Shown: piece by piece, positions 7,099 to 14,483 of the stretch
Layout: each line of letters opens with the position of its first letter
Numbering within the stretch: position 1 is the stretch's first letter
Assembly (NCBI GenBank): GCA_937897615.1
Contig: CALCNO010000091.1
Coordinates: 1 to 26,841 of the forward strand
Reading direction: 5' to 3'
Length of the DNA: 26,841 nucleotides
Source of the DNA: an uncultured Anaerolineaceae bacterium
GTDB taxonomy: Bacteria; Chloroflexota; Anaerolineae; Anaerolineales; Anaerolineaceae
The notes under the pieces: model-generated
What the model was told of the DNA's origin: nothing
What the model saw: the letters and a program-made list of their open reading frames with translations, nothing else
Databases searched by the model: none
Position numbers and translations under genes: made by a program

Positions 7099-8451
7099 AT
7101 GAATCCAAGTGATGCGTGGCAAGCCGCCATCGGGCAATTGCAAATGGAAATGTCCAAAGCGTCCTTTGACACCTGGGTGCGCAATACCGAGATGCTCAAG
7201 TACGACCAGGGCGCTTTTACCATTGGTGTGTCCAACGCCTACGCCCGCGATTGGCTGGAATCCCGCCTCACATCTACGATCACCCGCATCCTTGGTGGTT
7301 TTCTGGATGAAGTAAGTAAAGTGGAGTTCATCGTCTGGCACAAAGACTACCAGCCGGAAGAGCAGCCCAAAGAGTCTGCGCCCTCGCTGAACCTGAGCCA
7401 GCTGGTGCCGACCCCCATGCAGCCGGCATCGGCGCTCAACAGCAGATATAACTTCGACAACTTTGTGGTCGGCGCTTCCAACCGCCTGGCACATGCAGCC
7501 TGCATGGCGGTGGCAGAAAACCCCGCGCAGTCCTATAACCCCCTTTTCCTTTATGGCGGTGTGGGGTTGGGCAAAACCCACTTGCTTCATGCCATTGGCA
7601 ACCTCGCCCGCAGCCGCGGACAGCAGGTGCTTTACGTATCTTCTGAAGAATTTACCAACGATCTCATTAACGCCATCCGCACGCACAACACCCCGGCCTT
7701 CCGTGACCGCTACCGCCGCATTGACGTGCTCCTGATTGACGATATCCAATTCATCGCTGGCAAGGAATCTACGCAGGAAGAGTTCTTCCACACCTTTAAC
7801 ACGCTGCATGGGCAGGACAAACAAATTGTGCTTTCTTCAGACCGCCCGCCAAAAGCAATGAATACGCTGGAAGAACGCCTGCGCTCCCGCTTTGAATGGG
7901 GTCTTACGGCAGACATCCAGCCGCCAGACCTGGAGACACGCATTGCCATTCTGCGGGCGAAGGCGGAACGCTCCCACCATGCGGTGCCGGGAACCATCCT
8001 GGAGATGATTGCGCGCATGTTCACTTCCAATATTCGCGAGCTGGAAGGCGCCCTCACTCGCGTGGTGGCTTATGCCGACCTGCGCGGCAAACCCCTCACT
8101 GAAGACCTGGTCAATGTGGCGCTAACAGACCTGATTCCGCAGCGTAACACTTTTGAACCTTCACGCGTGGTGGATGTGGTTGCCAGAGTGTTTGGCATCA
8201 CCAGCGAAAAGCTGCTTGGGCGCAACCGCACCCGCGAGGTGGCATTGCCGCGCCAGGTGGTGATGTACCTGCTGCGCCAGGAGGGCAACGTCTCTCTGCC
8301 GCAAATTGGTGAACTGGTGGGCGGGCGCGACCATACCACTGTGATCTATGCCTGCGAGAAAGTTGCCGATATGATGGAACGCGATGAGGTCTTGCGACGC
8401 CAGGTATTGCAAATCCGCGAACAGCTTTATGGCAAAACCGCGCTTAAATAA
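7099..8451 (+). CDS. dnaA: Chromosomal replication initiator protein DnaA
   Basis: The 450-aa protein is the AAA+ ATPase that binds DnaA boxes and opens the origin. All four domains are visible. Domain I (about 1-85) includes SKASFDTWV. A short Pro/Gln-rich linker (about 90-115) serves as domain II. The AAA+ domain III starts at YNFDNFVVG, with Walker A GGVGLGKT (153-160), Walker B LLIDDIQF (211-218), and the arginine-finger region LRSRFEWGL. Domain IV is the DNA-binding part, with the signature GGRDHTTVIYA near 408-418. ATG 7099 follows GAAAGGA at an 8-base spacing and gives the normal N-terminus; an upstream GTG at 7063 would add 12 residues without a family match. The neighbour downstream is rnj, not dnaN. 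Confidence 0.98.
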   Translation: MNPSDAWQAAIGQLQMEMSKASFDTWVRNTEMLKYDQGAFTIGVSNAYARDWLESRLTSTITRILGGFLDEVSKVEFIVWHKDYQPEEQPKESAPSLNLSQLVPTPMQPASALNSRYNFDNFVVGASNRLAHAACMAVAENPAQSYNPLFLYGGVGLGKTHLLHAIGNLARSRGQQVLYVSSEEFTNDLINAIRTHNTPAFRDRYRRIDVLLIDDIQFIAGKESTQEEFFHTFNTLHGQDKQIVLSSDRPPKAMNTLEERLRSRFEWGLTADIQPPDLETRIAILRAKAERSHHAVPGTILEMIARMFTSNIRELEGALTRVVAYADLRGKPLTEDLVNVALTDLIPQRNTFEPSRVVDVVARVFGITSEKLLGRNRTREVALPRQVVMYLLRQEGNVSLPQIGELVGGRDHTTVIYACEKVADMMERDEVLRRQVLQIREQLYGKTALK

Positions 8452-8761
8452 CTTGACAACTCGTTTCATTTTTATCAATAACTTGATCAAAAATGCGGTA
8501 TAATAACCGCGCAACGCAAATTGTTTGTCATCATTGCAATGTGAGCAATAATTGGAACAACAATTTGTTCTGGCAGCAGTAATCGGAAATTCTCCTCGCT
8601 TTGAGGAGCAGTGTTATACAAGACATTGAATCTCCACATCCCTGGCTGTTTTTGTTGCCGGGGATGTTTCGTTAAAAACGATTTAAACTGTACCGCGCTG
8701 GCCCTGGCACAACCAACCTGCGGATAAATACTTTTGTGCCTGAAAAGAAAGGTTCTTTTTA
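8452..8761 (+). other. Structured leader or small RNA between dnaA and rnj, 310 nt
   Basis: No protein gene is seen. Several stem-loops follow a TATAAT at 8499-8504. First: CAAATTGTT (8517-8525) with AACAATTTG (8559-8567), enclosing ATTGC (8533-8537) with GCAAT (8545-8549). Second: CTCCTC (8592-8597) with GAGGAG (8603-8608). Third: an 11-bp stem, 8636-8646 with 8657-8667, with one G-U pair. Fourth: GGCACAA (8706-8712) with TTGTGCC (8734-8740), just before the rnj ribosome site (AAAGG, 8749-8753). The third stem has only a weak T-run (TTCGTT), so it is unclear whether a separate RNA ends here or the whole is the rnj leader. Confidence 0.5.
8495..8510 (+). promoter_or_regulatory. -10 element inside an inverted repeat
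   Basis: GCGGT (8495-8499) and ACCGC (8506-8510) flank ATAATA, so TATAAT (8499-8504) lies within a 5-bp inverted repeat. The -35 at the right distance (CAATAA, 8476-8481) is poor. A TTGACA at 8453-8458 is too far away. This suggests a promoter that needs an activator, or that is covered by a repressor. Confidence 0.45.
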
Positions 8762-10426
8762 ATGAAGCAACAGAAAACTGAGAATACCAACAAGGGAATC
8801 CTGCGGATCATCCCTCTGGGGGGCTTGGGCGAAGTTGGCGCCAATATGATGGTCTATGAGTATGACAACCAGATCCTGGTTGTGGATACCGGCCTGATGT
8901 TCCCCGAGAACGATATGCTGGGGATTGACTACATCATCCCGGATATCAGCTATCTTGTAGCACGCAAGAGTCATGTCAAGGGCATCGTGATCACTCACGG
9001 CCACGAAGACCACACCGGCGCCATCCGCCACGTGATGGAAGAACTCAACGCCCCCATTTACGCTACCCCGCTTACCCGTGGGCTGCTGGAGGTCAAGCTG
9101 GCCAAGAGCGGGCTTGCCTCCAAAGTGCGCCTGGAAACCGTGCATGCCGGAGACCGCGTGAAGATTGGCCCCTTCACGGTGGACTTTTTCCATGTGTGCC
9201 ATTCGATCCCCGATGGCGTGGGTCTGGGCATCGATACCCCGGCTGGATTGGTGGTACACACCGGCGATTACAAGTTCGACCACACACCGGTGGATAACTG
9301 GCCCACCGACTATGCCAAACTGGCAGAGTTTCAGCGCCGCGGGGTAATGGCCCTGCTGGCAGATTCCACCAATTCGGAGCGCCCGGGCTGGACGCCTTCC
9401 GAACGTGTCATTGACGACGCTTTCGACAAAGTGTTCCGCGAAGCCAAAGGCCGAGTGATCATTGCCAGCTTTGCTTCGCTCATCTCCCGCATGCAGCAAG
9501 CGGCCAACACCGCCATACGCTACGGGCGCAAGTTGGCTTTTGCCGGCACCAGTATGGTGGATAATGCCAGGATCGCCCGTAAATTGAACTATCTGGATAT
9601 TCCCGAGAACCAAATCGTCAGCCTGGAAGAGGCGCTGGGGATGAAGGCTAAAGATGTGGTGATCATGTGCACCGGCTCTCAGGGCGAACCCACCTCTATT
9701 CTGGGCAAGCTTTCGGTGGGGGCACATCGCATTTTCGATATTGTGGACGGCGATACAGTGGTGCTTTCTTCCCATCCCATCCCCGGCAACGAGGAGAATG
9801 TGTACCGCACCATCAACCGCCTCATCGAGCGCGGCGCCAATGTAATCTATGAGGCTGTGGCGCCCGTGCACGTCTCCGGCCATGCCAGCCAGGAGGAAAT
9901 GAAGCTGCTAATGCACCTCACCCAGCCGGATTATTTCATCCCCATACACGGTGAGCTGCGCCAGCTCAAACAGCACGCCAAGCTGGCCCGCCAGGTGGGT
10001 ATCCACGAGGACAATATTGCTGTGATCCTTAACGGACAAGCGGTGGAATTCCAAAATGGGCGTATGCGCCTGGGCAACAAGGTACCTACTTCCTACGTGT
10101 ACGTTGATGGATCGGGAGTGGGCGATGTGAGCGAGGCGGTGATGCGTGACCGCGAAGTGCTCTCGCAGGAAGGCGTGGTAGTGGTCAATGTGGCGATTGA
10201 CAAATTCACCAACAAACCCATGAAACAGCCGGAGATCATCAGCCGCGGCTTTATCGCCTGGACGGACTCGCAAGAGATGCTCAACACGTTGCGCAACCGC
10301 ATCAACGACACCGCAGCGCGGGCCAACGGGAATATTCAGAAGGATCTGGAGCAAGTGGTGGGGAATTACCTGTACAGCGAAACTCACCGCCGGCCAATGG
10401 TACTGGTGAATGTGGTGAAGGCCTAA
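8762..10426 (+). CDS. rnj: Ribonuclease J
   Basis: The 554-aa protein is a metallo-beta-lactamase/beta-CASP RNase with endo- and 5'-3' exonuclease activity, central to mRNA decay and rRNA maturation in bacteria lacking RNase E. The zinc motif THGHEDHTGA gives H79, H81, D83 and H84. Further motifs include GLGEVGANM at 21-30, HTGDYKFDHTP, ADSTNSERPG, and the beta-CASP segments VIIASFASLISRMQQ and MCTGSQGEP. VHVSGHASQEE and PIHGELRQLKQHA follow, and then a short C-terminal domain. The length matches RNase J1/J2 (about 555). ATG 8762 follows AAAGG at 9 bases. Its 250-base structured leader is a natural place for self-regulation. A bidirectional terminator follows. Confidence 0.97.
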   Translation: MKQQKTENTNKGILRIIPLGGLGEVGANMMVYEYDNQILVVDTGLMFPENDMLGIDYIIPDISYLVARKSHVKGIVITHGHEDHTGAIRHVMEELNAPIYATPLTRGLLEVKLAKSGLASKVRLETVHAGDRVKIGPFTVDFFHVCHSIPDGVGLGIDTPAGLVVHTGDYKFDHTPVDNWPTDYAKLAEFQRRGVMALLADSTNSERPGWTPSERVIDDAFDKVFREAKGRVIIASFASLISRMQQAANTAIRYGRKLAFAGTSMVDNARIARKLNYLDIPENQIVSLEEALGMKAKDVVIMCTGSQGEPTSILGKLSVGAHRIFDIVDGDTVVLSSHPIPGNEENVYRTINRLIERGANVIYEAVAPVHVSGHASQEEMKLLMHLTQPDYFIPIHGELRQLKQHAKLARQVGIHEDNIAVILNGQAVEFQNGRMRLGNKVPTSYVYVDGSGVGDVSEAVMRDREVLSQEGVVVVNVAIDKFTNKPMKQPEIISRGFIAWTDSQEMLNTLRNRINDTAARANGNIQKDLEQVVGNYLYSETHRRPMVLVNVVKA

Positions 10427-10430
10427 AAAT

Positions 10431-10458
10431 AAAAGAACCTCGCAAGAGGTTCTTTTTT
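10431..10458. terminator. Bidirectional terminator between rnj and mutY
   Basis: AAAAGAACCTC (10431-10441) pairs perfectly with GAGGTTCTTTT (10446-10456) around the GNRA-type loop GCAA. T residues follow on the plus strand, and on the minus strand the stem runs into TTTTATTTTTAGG. It serves the two convergent genes and touches the mutY stop codon. Confidence 0.9.
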
Positions 10459-11518
10459 ATACCAGCAGGGCTTTGGAGATCATACGGTCAATTTTGCCCA
10501 TCGGAAAGTCAGCAAGCTGGGCAATTGAAACCCAGCGCAGTTCGCTGGCATGCAGCGGCTTTGGTTCGCCGCCGTGCTGGCTGCAGGCAAAGGCATGCAG
10601 TGTAACGCGAAAATGTGTGTACGCGTGGCGGTAAACACCAAATTCGTCCCCTACTTCAATTTCTATTCCCAGTTCCTCGTGGATTTCGCGCTGCAGGGCC
10701 TGTGACAGAGACTCCCCCACTTCCACCTTGCCGCCGGGGAATTCCCACATGCCGCCCAGCAGCCCCTGCGAGGGACGGCGCGCAATCAAAACACGCTCAC
10801 CTTGCCGCAGAATCGCTGCGGTGACGATGTAATGCGGCACCGGGGCTTTTGCCAGCATCACCGGGCGCTCATTTTGCAGGGCTAAGCGTTTTGCTTCACA
10901 GTCGCTGGCAATGGGGCATTGCGGGCAGGCAGGAGAATGCGGTGTGCAAATAACAGCGCCCAAATCCATCACGGCCTGGTTGTAATCGCTGGCCTTGCCC
11001 TGCGGAACGAGGTCGCGCGCGACCTGCCAGAAGGTTTTTTCGCCAGCCGGCGAGTTTGCCGGGAAATCCAGGTTGAAGGCGCGCGCCAGCACGCGTTTGA
11101 CATTGCCATCCAGCACAGCTTCATCTTGCCCAAAAGCGATGGAGGCAATGGCGGCGGCAGTGTACGGGCCGATTCCCGGTAGGCGCACCAATTCAGTTAC
11201 TGAGCGGGGCAACTCACCGCCAAAGCTGCGGCAAATCTTGCGGGCGGCTTTATGCAAATTGCGTGCGCGTGAGTAGTATCCCAACCCTTCCCAGGCACTG
11301 AGCACTTGTTGTTCACTGGCATCTGCCAGCGTTTTTACACTGGGGAAAAGCGCCATCCAGCGGTTGAAGTACGGGATGACGGTTTCTACCCGCGTTTGCT
11401 GGAGCATGGCTTCGGAGATCCAGATGGCGTAGGGGTCAGGGTGCCCGCGCCACGGCATCTGGCGGTGGCCGGCAGCATACCACTTCAGCAGGGCATTAAC
11501 GAACGCTTGTTTTTCCAT
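10457..11518 (-). CDS. mutY: Adenine DNA glycosylase MutY
   Basis: The 353-aa enzyme removes adenine mispaired with 8-oxoguanine. The N-terminal HhH-GPD domain has the catalytic glutamate E36 (WISEAMLQQT), the hairpin LPGIGPYTAAAI (113-124), and the catalytic D137 in VLDGNVKRV. The iron-sulfur cysteines follow the C-x6-C-x2-C-x5-C pattern: C191, C198, C201, C207. The C-terminal NUDIX-like domain, which recognises 8-oxoG, retains a full Nudix box (GGKVEVGESLSQALQ, then REIHEELGI, about 262-285). The length matches E. coli MutY (350). It is the last gene of a tight minus-strand set: its ATG is 6 bases after the stop of the 105-aa gene. Confidence 0.97.
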   Translation of the reverse strand: MEKQAFVNALLKWYAAGHRQMPWRGHPDPYAIWISEAMLQQTRVETVIPYFNRWMALFPSVKTLADASEQQVLSAWEGLGYYSRARNLHKAARKICRSFGGELPRSVTELVRLPGIGPYTAAAIASIAFGQDEAVLDGNVKRVLARAFNLDFPANSPAGEKTFWQVARDLVPQGKASDYNQAVMDLGAVICTPHSPACPQCPIASDCEAKRLALQNERPVMLAKAPVPHYIVTAAILRQGERVLIARRPSQGLLGGMWEFPGGKVEVGESLSQALQREIHEELGIEIEVGDEFGVYRHAYTHFRVTLHAFACSQHGGEPKPLHASELRWVSIAQLADFPMGKIDRMISKALLV

Positions 11519-11524
11519 GCGGGG

Positions 11525-11842
11525 CTAGAACTGAAAAACGCTGCGGGCGGGAACTATTTTTTGTGCGTAATTCTCTACAAAATCCATCAATTTGGTGTGA
11601 AGCGTCCCCCACTCCTGCGAGGCCAGGAGCTGGCGGGCACGGTTGAGGGTTGGCAGGGTAGCCCCCACCAGAATTTGCGGCTGGTTTCCATACACGGTGG
11701 CCCAGGCGTCGGTTAACTCCCATCCCAGCCGTTGAATACCGGGGATGAATTCGCGGATCACAAATTCAAAATACTCCTGCTCGTGCTCCGGCAGGATGTC
11801 CCAGGTCATGATCAACTTAACGGTCTGAGATTCCTCAGCCAT
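11525..11842 (-). CDS. Conserved hypothetical protein, 105 aa
   Basis: The protein is soluble, without signal peptide or membrane helix. Its pattern is strand - helix - strand - strand - helix (VKLIMTWDI; EQEYFEFVIREFIPGIQRLG; ELTDAWATVYG; QILVGATL; then long helices). This resembles a small dimeric alpha/beta barrel (ABM/NIPSNAP-like), but that is only a fold guess. I do not recognise a named family. The ATG lies 2 bases after the stop of the upstream hydrolase, so translation is coupled. mutY starts 6 bases downstream. The linkage suggests co-expression, not a known shared pathway. Confidence 0.8.
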   Translation of the reverse strand: MAEESQTVKLIMTWDILPEHEQEYFEFVIREFIPGIQRLGWELTDAWATVYGNQPQILVGATLPTLNRARQLLASQEWGTLHTKLMDFVENYAQKIVPARSVFQF

Positions 11843-11844
11843 GA

Positions 11845-12513
11845 TTAACCGCCATTATTCCGCTGGTAATCCAGCACGACCACCCTGGTTTCTTCAGGCA
11901 GGGAGCTGGCGTTGGGGATCTTAAGAGAAGGCTGCACATCCGGTGTGCCTAGGCCCATCTCCTTGAGGAATTTCGAAAGCGGGTCAAGTTTGAGTATTGT
12001 GTTGGCAGTTACCGGTGTGGCGTAATGCATGGGAATGACGATGTTTGGCTCCAGCAGGCTGATCACCTCGGTGGCTTTGATGGCATTCAGGCTGCCACCG
12101 CCGCCCACCGGCACCAGCGCCACGTGCACCGGCCCAATAGCTTCCACTTCGGTTTGCGAGGGAACACGGTTGAGGTCACCCAGGTGCAGCACGGTAACGC
12201 TGTTGAAGTCGAAAAGATACAACGTGTTGCGGACTTCATCAACCTCTTTTTTGGTGTGGCCGTTGGTTTGAATCCCGGTGATGAAAACACTGCCGATCTC
12301 AAATTCCCCCGGGCCGTCGATCAGATGAGGATCGCCCTTTACCGCAGCGGTAAAATTGTGGCCGGGCGTGTTGTGGCTGACCGTGACGATATCCGCCTTG
12401 AGCTTGAGCGGCTCGTAGCCGATCTCGCGGCTATCATAAGGATCGGTGACAACCGTCGCCAATCCGCGCTCAGTCAGTCTAAAACAGGAATGCCCGTACC
12501 AGGTGATCTCCAT
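11845..12513 (-). CDS. MBL-fold metallo-hydrolase-like protein, UPF0173/COG2220 type
   Basis: The 222-aa protein resembles the small metallo-beta-lactamase-fold hydrolases related to UlaG and UPF0173. The start MEITWYGHSCFRLT is typical. Other family positions are LIDGPGEFEIG, VLHLGDLNRVP (a D ligand), and NIVIPMHYATP (a H ligand). The usual HxHxDH motif is replaced by SHNTPGH: the first and last histidines remain, while the middle His and the Asp are Thr and Gly. Metal binding may therefore be altered. ATG 12513 follows GGAGGC on the minus strand. It heads the tight set with the 105-aa gene and mutY. Substrate unknown. Confidence 0.85.
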   Translation of the reverse strand: MEITWYGHSCFRLTERGLATVVTDPYDSREIGYEPLKLKADIVTVSHNTPGHNFTAAVKGDPHLIDGPGEFEIGSVFITGIQTNGHTKKEVDEVRNTLYLFDFNSVTVLHLGDLNRVPSQTEVEAIGPVHVALVPVGGGGSLNAIKATEVISLLEPNIVIPMHYATPVTANTILKLDPLSKFLKEMGLGTPDVQPSLKIPNASSLPEETRVVVLDYQRNNGG

Positions 12514-12565
12514 GCAGCCTCCATTTTCAGGCCTATTATACCTTATTGGCTTGCCGGGGCAGCGC

Positions 12566-12597
12566 GGCATAAAAACAGCCCTGCATGCGCAGGGCTG
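12566..12597 (-). terminator. Rho-independent terminator of the 569-aa gene
   Basis: A perfect 9-bp stem CAGCCCTGC/GCAGGGCTG (12576-12584 with 12589-12597) is followed on the minus strand by TTTTTATG. It lies 17 bases after the stop of the 569-aa gene, separating it from the MBL-mutY set. Confidence 0.88.
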
Positions 12598-12614
12598 CGG
12601 GGAGACGCATGCGG

Positions 12615-14324
12615 TTACTTGAGGCGCTTTTTTTCCTGGGCGAGGATGCGCCGCAGGATGGCCACCGAAGTGGCATAGGTAGAATCCATCCCTTCGTAGG
12701 AAAGCGCGCCAGCGCCCAGGTTTTTGCCCTTGCTCAGCGGCGTGTCTGAGGCATAGTGCAGAATGCCCACATCAAAGGGCGTGCCCTGCAGATTGACGAT
12801 CTCGTTGTAGGGGTGGCGTTTGGGGCGCGTCATTTCGTACACGGCTGAAAGATATGGCCCGGATTCCATCTCAATATCGGTGTAGCCTTCTTTGTAAAAC
12901 ACGTTCATCATCTGGGCGTTTTGTAGGAAGGTTCCCAAAACGGAGATGGCCTTTTGGTTATCCAACACTGTGCCGTACACCAGATAAGGGGATACATCGG
13001 CTGCGGTCAGCGCATTCTGGAAAAGGTAAGTATTTTGCGATTGCTCATCCTGGACCACATTGGGGATGATCACATCTCCGCGGCGGCCGTTGAGCGTGGC
13101 CGCCTTGCCCATGATGTAAACGCCAAGGATGTCGCCGACATGCTCGGCTAGTTTGACCAGGATATTGTACGCGCACAACCCCAAGGGGTAGTCAATGTTG
13201 AGGATGTAGGCATCGCTTTTTTTGAGGAAGTCGCCGTTTTCCCCGGCCGGCAGCAGCCGGGGGTCAAATATGCCGGCATCAACCTGGTTCAGTTGGATCA
13301 CTTCCGCCTCAATATCGAAGGAGTGAATCGCCGGGATGCGCAGCACCCCGTGGGCATTTTCGAAACGCTCCTGCTCGCCTATGGAGGATTTACCGCGCGG
13401 CGTTTGTTGGAACTTTTTGAGGGCGTAATAGAGGAAGTTTTCCAATGACGAAGCTGTCGCATTTTCTTGCAGGGCTTTCCATTCTTCGTAGAGGCCGGCA
13501 TTGTCGCCAGATGCGATGAAGCCGGAGATACTTTCTTTTTTCGAAAGCGCATACCCCGTGATGAGGTTGATGATGCTGTGAGTGTTGCTGGAGACGAAAT
13601 AAACCGGGCATTCCAGAAGCTGCGGTTTCTTACGCTCAATGTGTTCCCACCACATGCGTGTGGCGCGCCAGTACTCGCTCAGCGAGCCGTCCAGAAGGCG
13701 GATGCCAAAATCGCACTTTTGTTTTTTGATCAGCGCGAACATTTCCGGGGCTTGTTTGCCCCAGATGATTAGAAGGCGCAGCAGGTCTTCGGAAGAAATC
13801 TCCAACTGGTCGGCGGCTTCCTCCTGCGCTTTTGGGTCTTCTGAGATGGCCAATTTTGCCAGGTCGCTTGAGGATTTGTTGAGAAGCGAGTGCAACTTGT
13901 TCCACTCGATCTGATAGGCGGTGAGTACGGGCACCACGTCTTCAATGTCGGACCGGCTGGCAATGAACACTGCCAGGGTGGCTTTTTGGTCAAAAAAGGT
14001 GGGGCGGCGCCGGGCGCGGGCATAGACTTGCTGCCAGGATTCCACCTCGTTGTACCCGTGGCGGGCAAAAACGGATGGGCTTTGCCCCAGCACGATGGAC
14101 TTGACGCTGGGCATGCACGGAGGAAGGCGCAGAATGGAGTATATGAAGGCAGAGACGTCAGGGCTGGATTTTCGTGCATCAATGTGCAGCGAGGAATTCA
14201 TGCCGGCATGCACTTCTTCCAGTGAGCGGATTTGCACCTCGGTACTTGACCGCAAGAGTGAATAGAGAGTGCGCAGATACAGATCGATTTCGTCTGTGGC
14301 TGATTTTGGAACAGTTCTTTCCAT
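12615..14324 (-). CDS. Large protein of unknown function (DUF6909-like) with possible phosphorylase-like C-terminal domain
   Basis: The 569-aa protein is soluble, without signal or membrane helices. I associate it, from memory, with the DUF6909 group. Residues about 1-330 are mostly helical, with an acidic segment near 160-185, and give no named domain. Residues about 365-569 carry a series resembling purine nucleoside phosphorylase/MTA nucleosidase enzymes in the right order: IMGKAATLNGRRGDVIIP (404-421) with VVQDE after it, DIEMESG (483-489), and YASDTPL (524-530) with D527 at the place of the catalytic aspartate. I infer a phosphorylase-like fold; activity is not established. ATG 14324 follows GAGGTGAGT. 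It has its own promoter and terminator. Confidence 0.75.
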   Translation of the reverse strand: MERTVPKSATDEIDLYLRTLYSLLRSSTEVQIRSLEEVHAGMNSSLHIDARKSSPDVSAFIYSILRLPPCMPSVKSIVLGQSPSVFARHGYNEVESWQQVYARARRRPTFFDQKATLAVFIASRSDIEDVVPVLTAYQIEWNKLHSLLNKSSSDLAKLAISEDPKAQEEAADQLEISSEDLLRLLIIWGKQAPEMFALIKKQKCDFGIRLLDGSLSEYWRATRMWWEHIERKKPQLLECPVYFVSSNTHSIINLITGYALSKKESISGFIASGDNAGLYEEWKALQENATASSLENFLYYALKKFQQTPRGKSSIGEQERFENAHGVLRIPAIHSFDIEAEVIQLNQVDAGIFDPRLLPAGENGDFLKKSDAYILNIDYPLGLCAYNILVKLAEHVGDILGVYIMGKAATLNGRRGDVIIPNVVQDEQSQNTYLFQNALTAADVSPYLVYGTVLDNQKAISVLGTFLQNAQMMNVFYKEGYTDIEMESGPYLSAVYEMTRPKRHPYNEIVNLQGTPFDVGILHYASDTPLSKGKNLGAGALSYEGMDSTYATSVAILRRILAQEKKRLK

Positions 14325-14340
14325 ACTCACCTCTGCATAG

Positions 14341-14368
14341 ATTGTAGCATGCCCTTTCATTTTGGTAA
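14341..14368 (-). promoter_or_regulatory. Promoter of the 569-aa gene
   Basis: On the minus strand, TTACCA (14363-14368), a 16-base spacer, and TACAAT (14341-14346) preceded by TGC, an extended -10. RNA would start about 10 bases before the ATG at 14324, leaving little more than the ribosome site as leader. Confidence 0.5.
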
Positions 14369-14373
14369 TGTGC

Positions 14374-14401
14374 TTGTAAAAACACTAAAAGCATCTACAA
14401 T
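14374..14401 (+). promoter_or_regulatory. Probable promoter of the HD-GYP sensor gene
   Basis: TTGTAA (14374-14379), a 16-base spacer, and TACAAT (14396-14401). RNA would start near 14408, just before the hairpin at 14414-14454. Confidence 0.45.
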
Positions 14402-14413
14402 TAGTATAGATGG

Positions 14414-14458
14414 AATAACAACTGCTCCATTTTGAGGGGGACGCAATTGTTATTTTTT
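14414..14458 (+). promoter_or_regulatory. Leader hairpin with T-run (attenuator-like) before the HD-GYP gene
   Basis: AATAACAACTGC (14414-14425) pairs with GCAATTGTTATT (14443-14454), with one C-A mismatch in 12, followed by TTTT. The 17-base loop contains GAGGGGG (14434-14440), a strong ribosome-site match. It lies within the expected leader, not after a gene on this strand. Confidence 0.5.
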
Positions 14459-14483
14459 AGTTTGAGTTCTTTCGCACGGTGCA

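Noticed and set aside
8511..8670. 6S RNA identity for the dnaA-rnj RNA region
   Set aside because: The ends do not pair with each other and no long rod with a central bubble can be drawn.
8685..8700. T-box-like TACCGCG before rnj
   Set aside because: The full T-box antiterminator sequence and specifier loop are absent, and rnj is not an aminoacyl-tRNA-related gene.
8759..9883. 374-codon open frame antisense to rnj
   Set aside because: It mirrors the coding bias of rnj on the other strand, has no ribosome site and no family character; RNase J itself is unmistakable.
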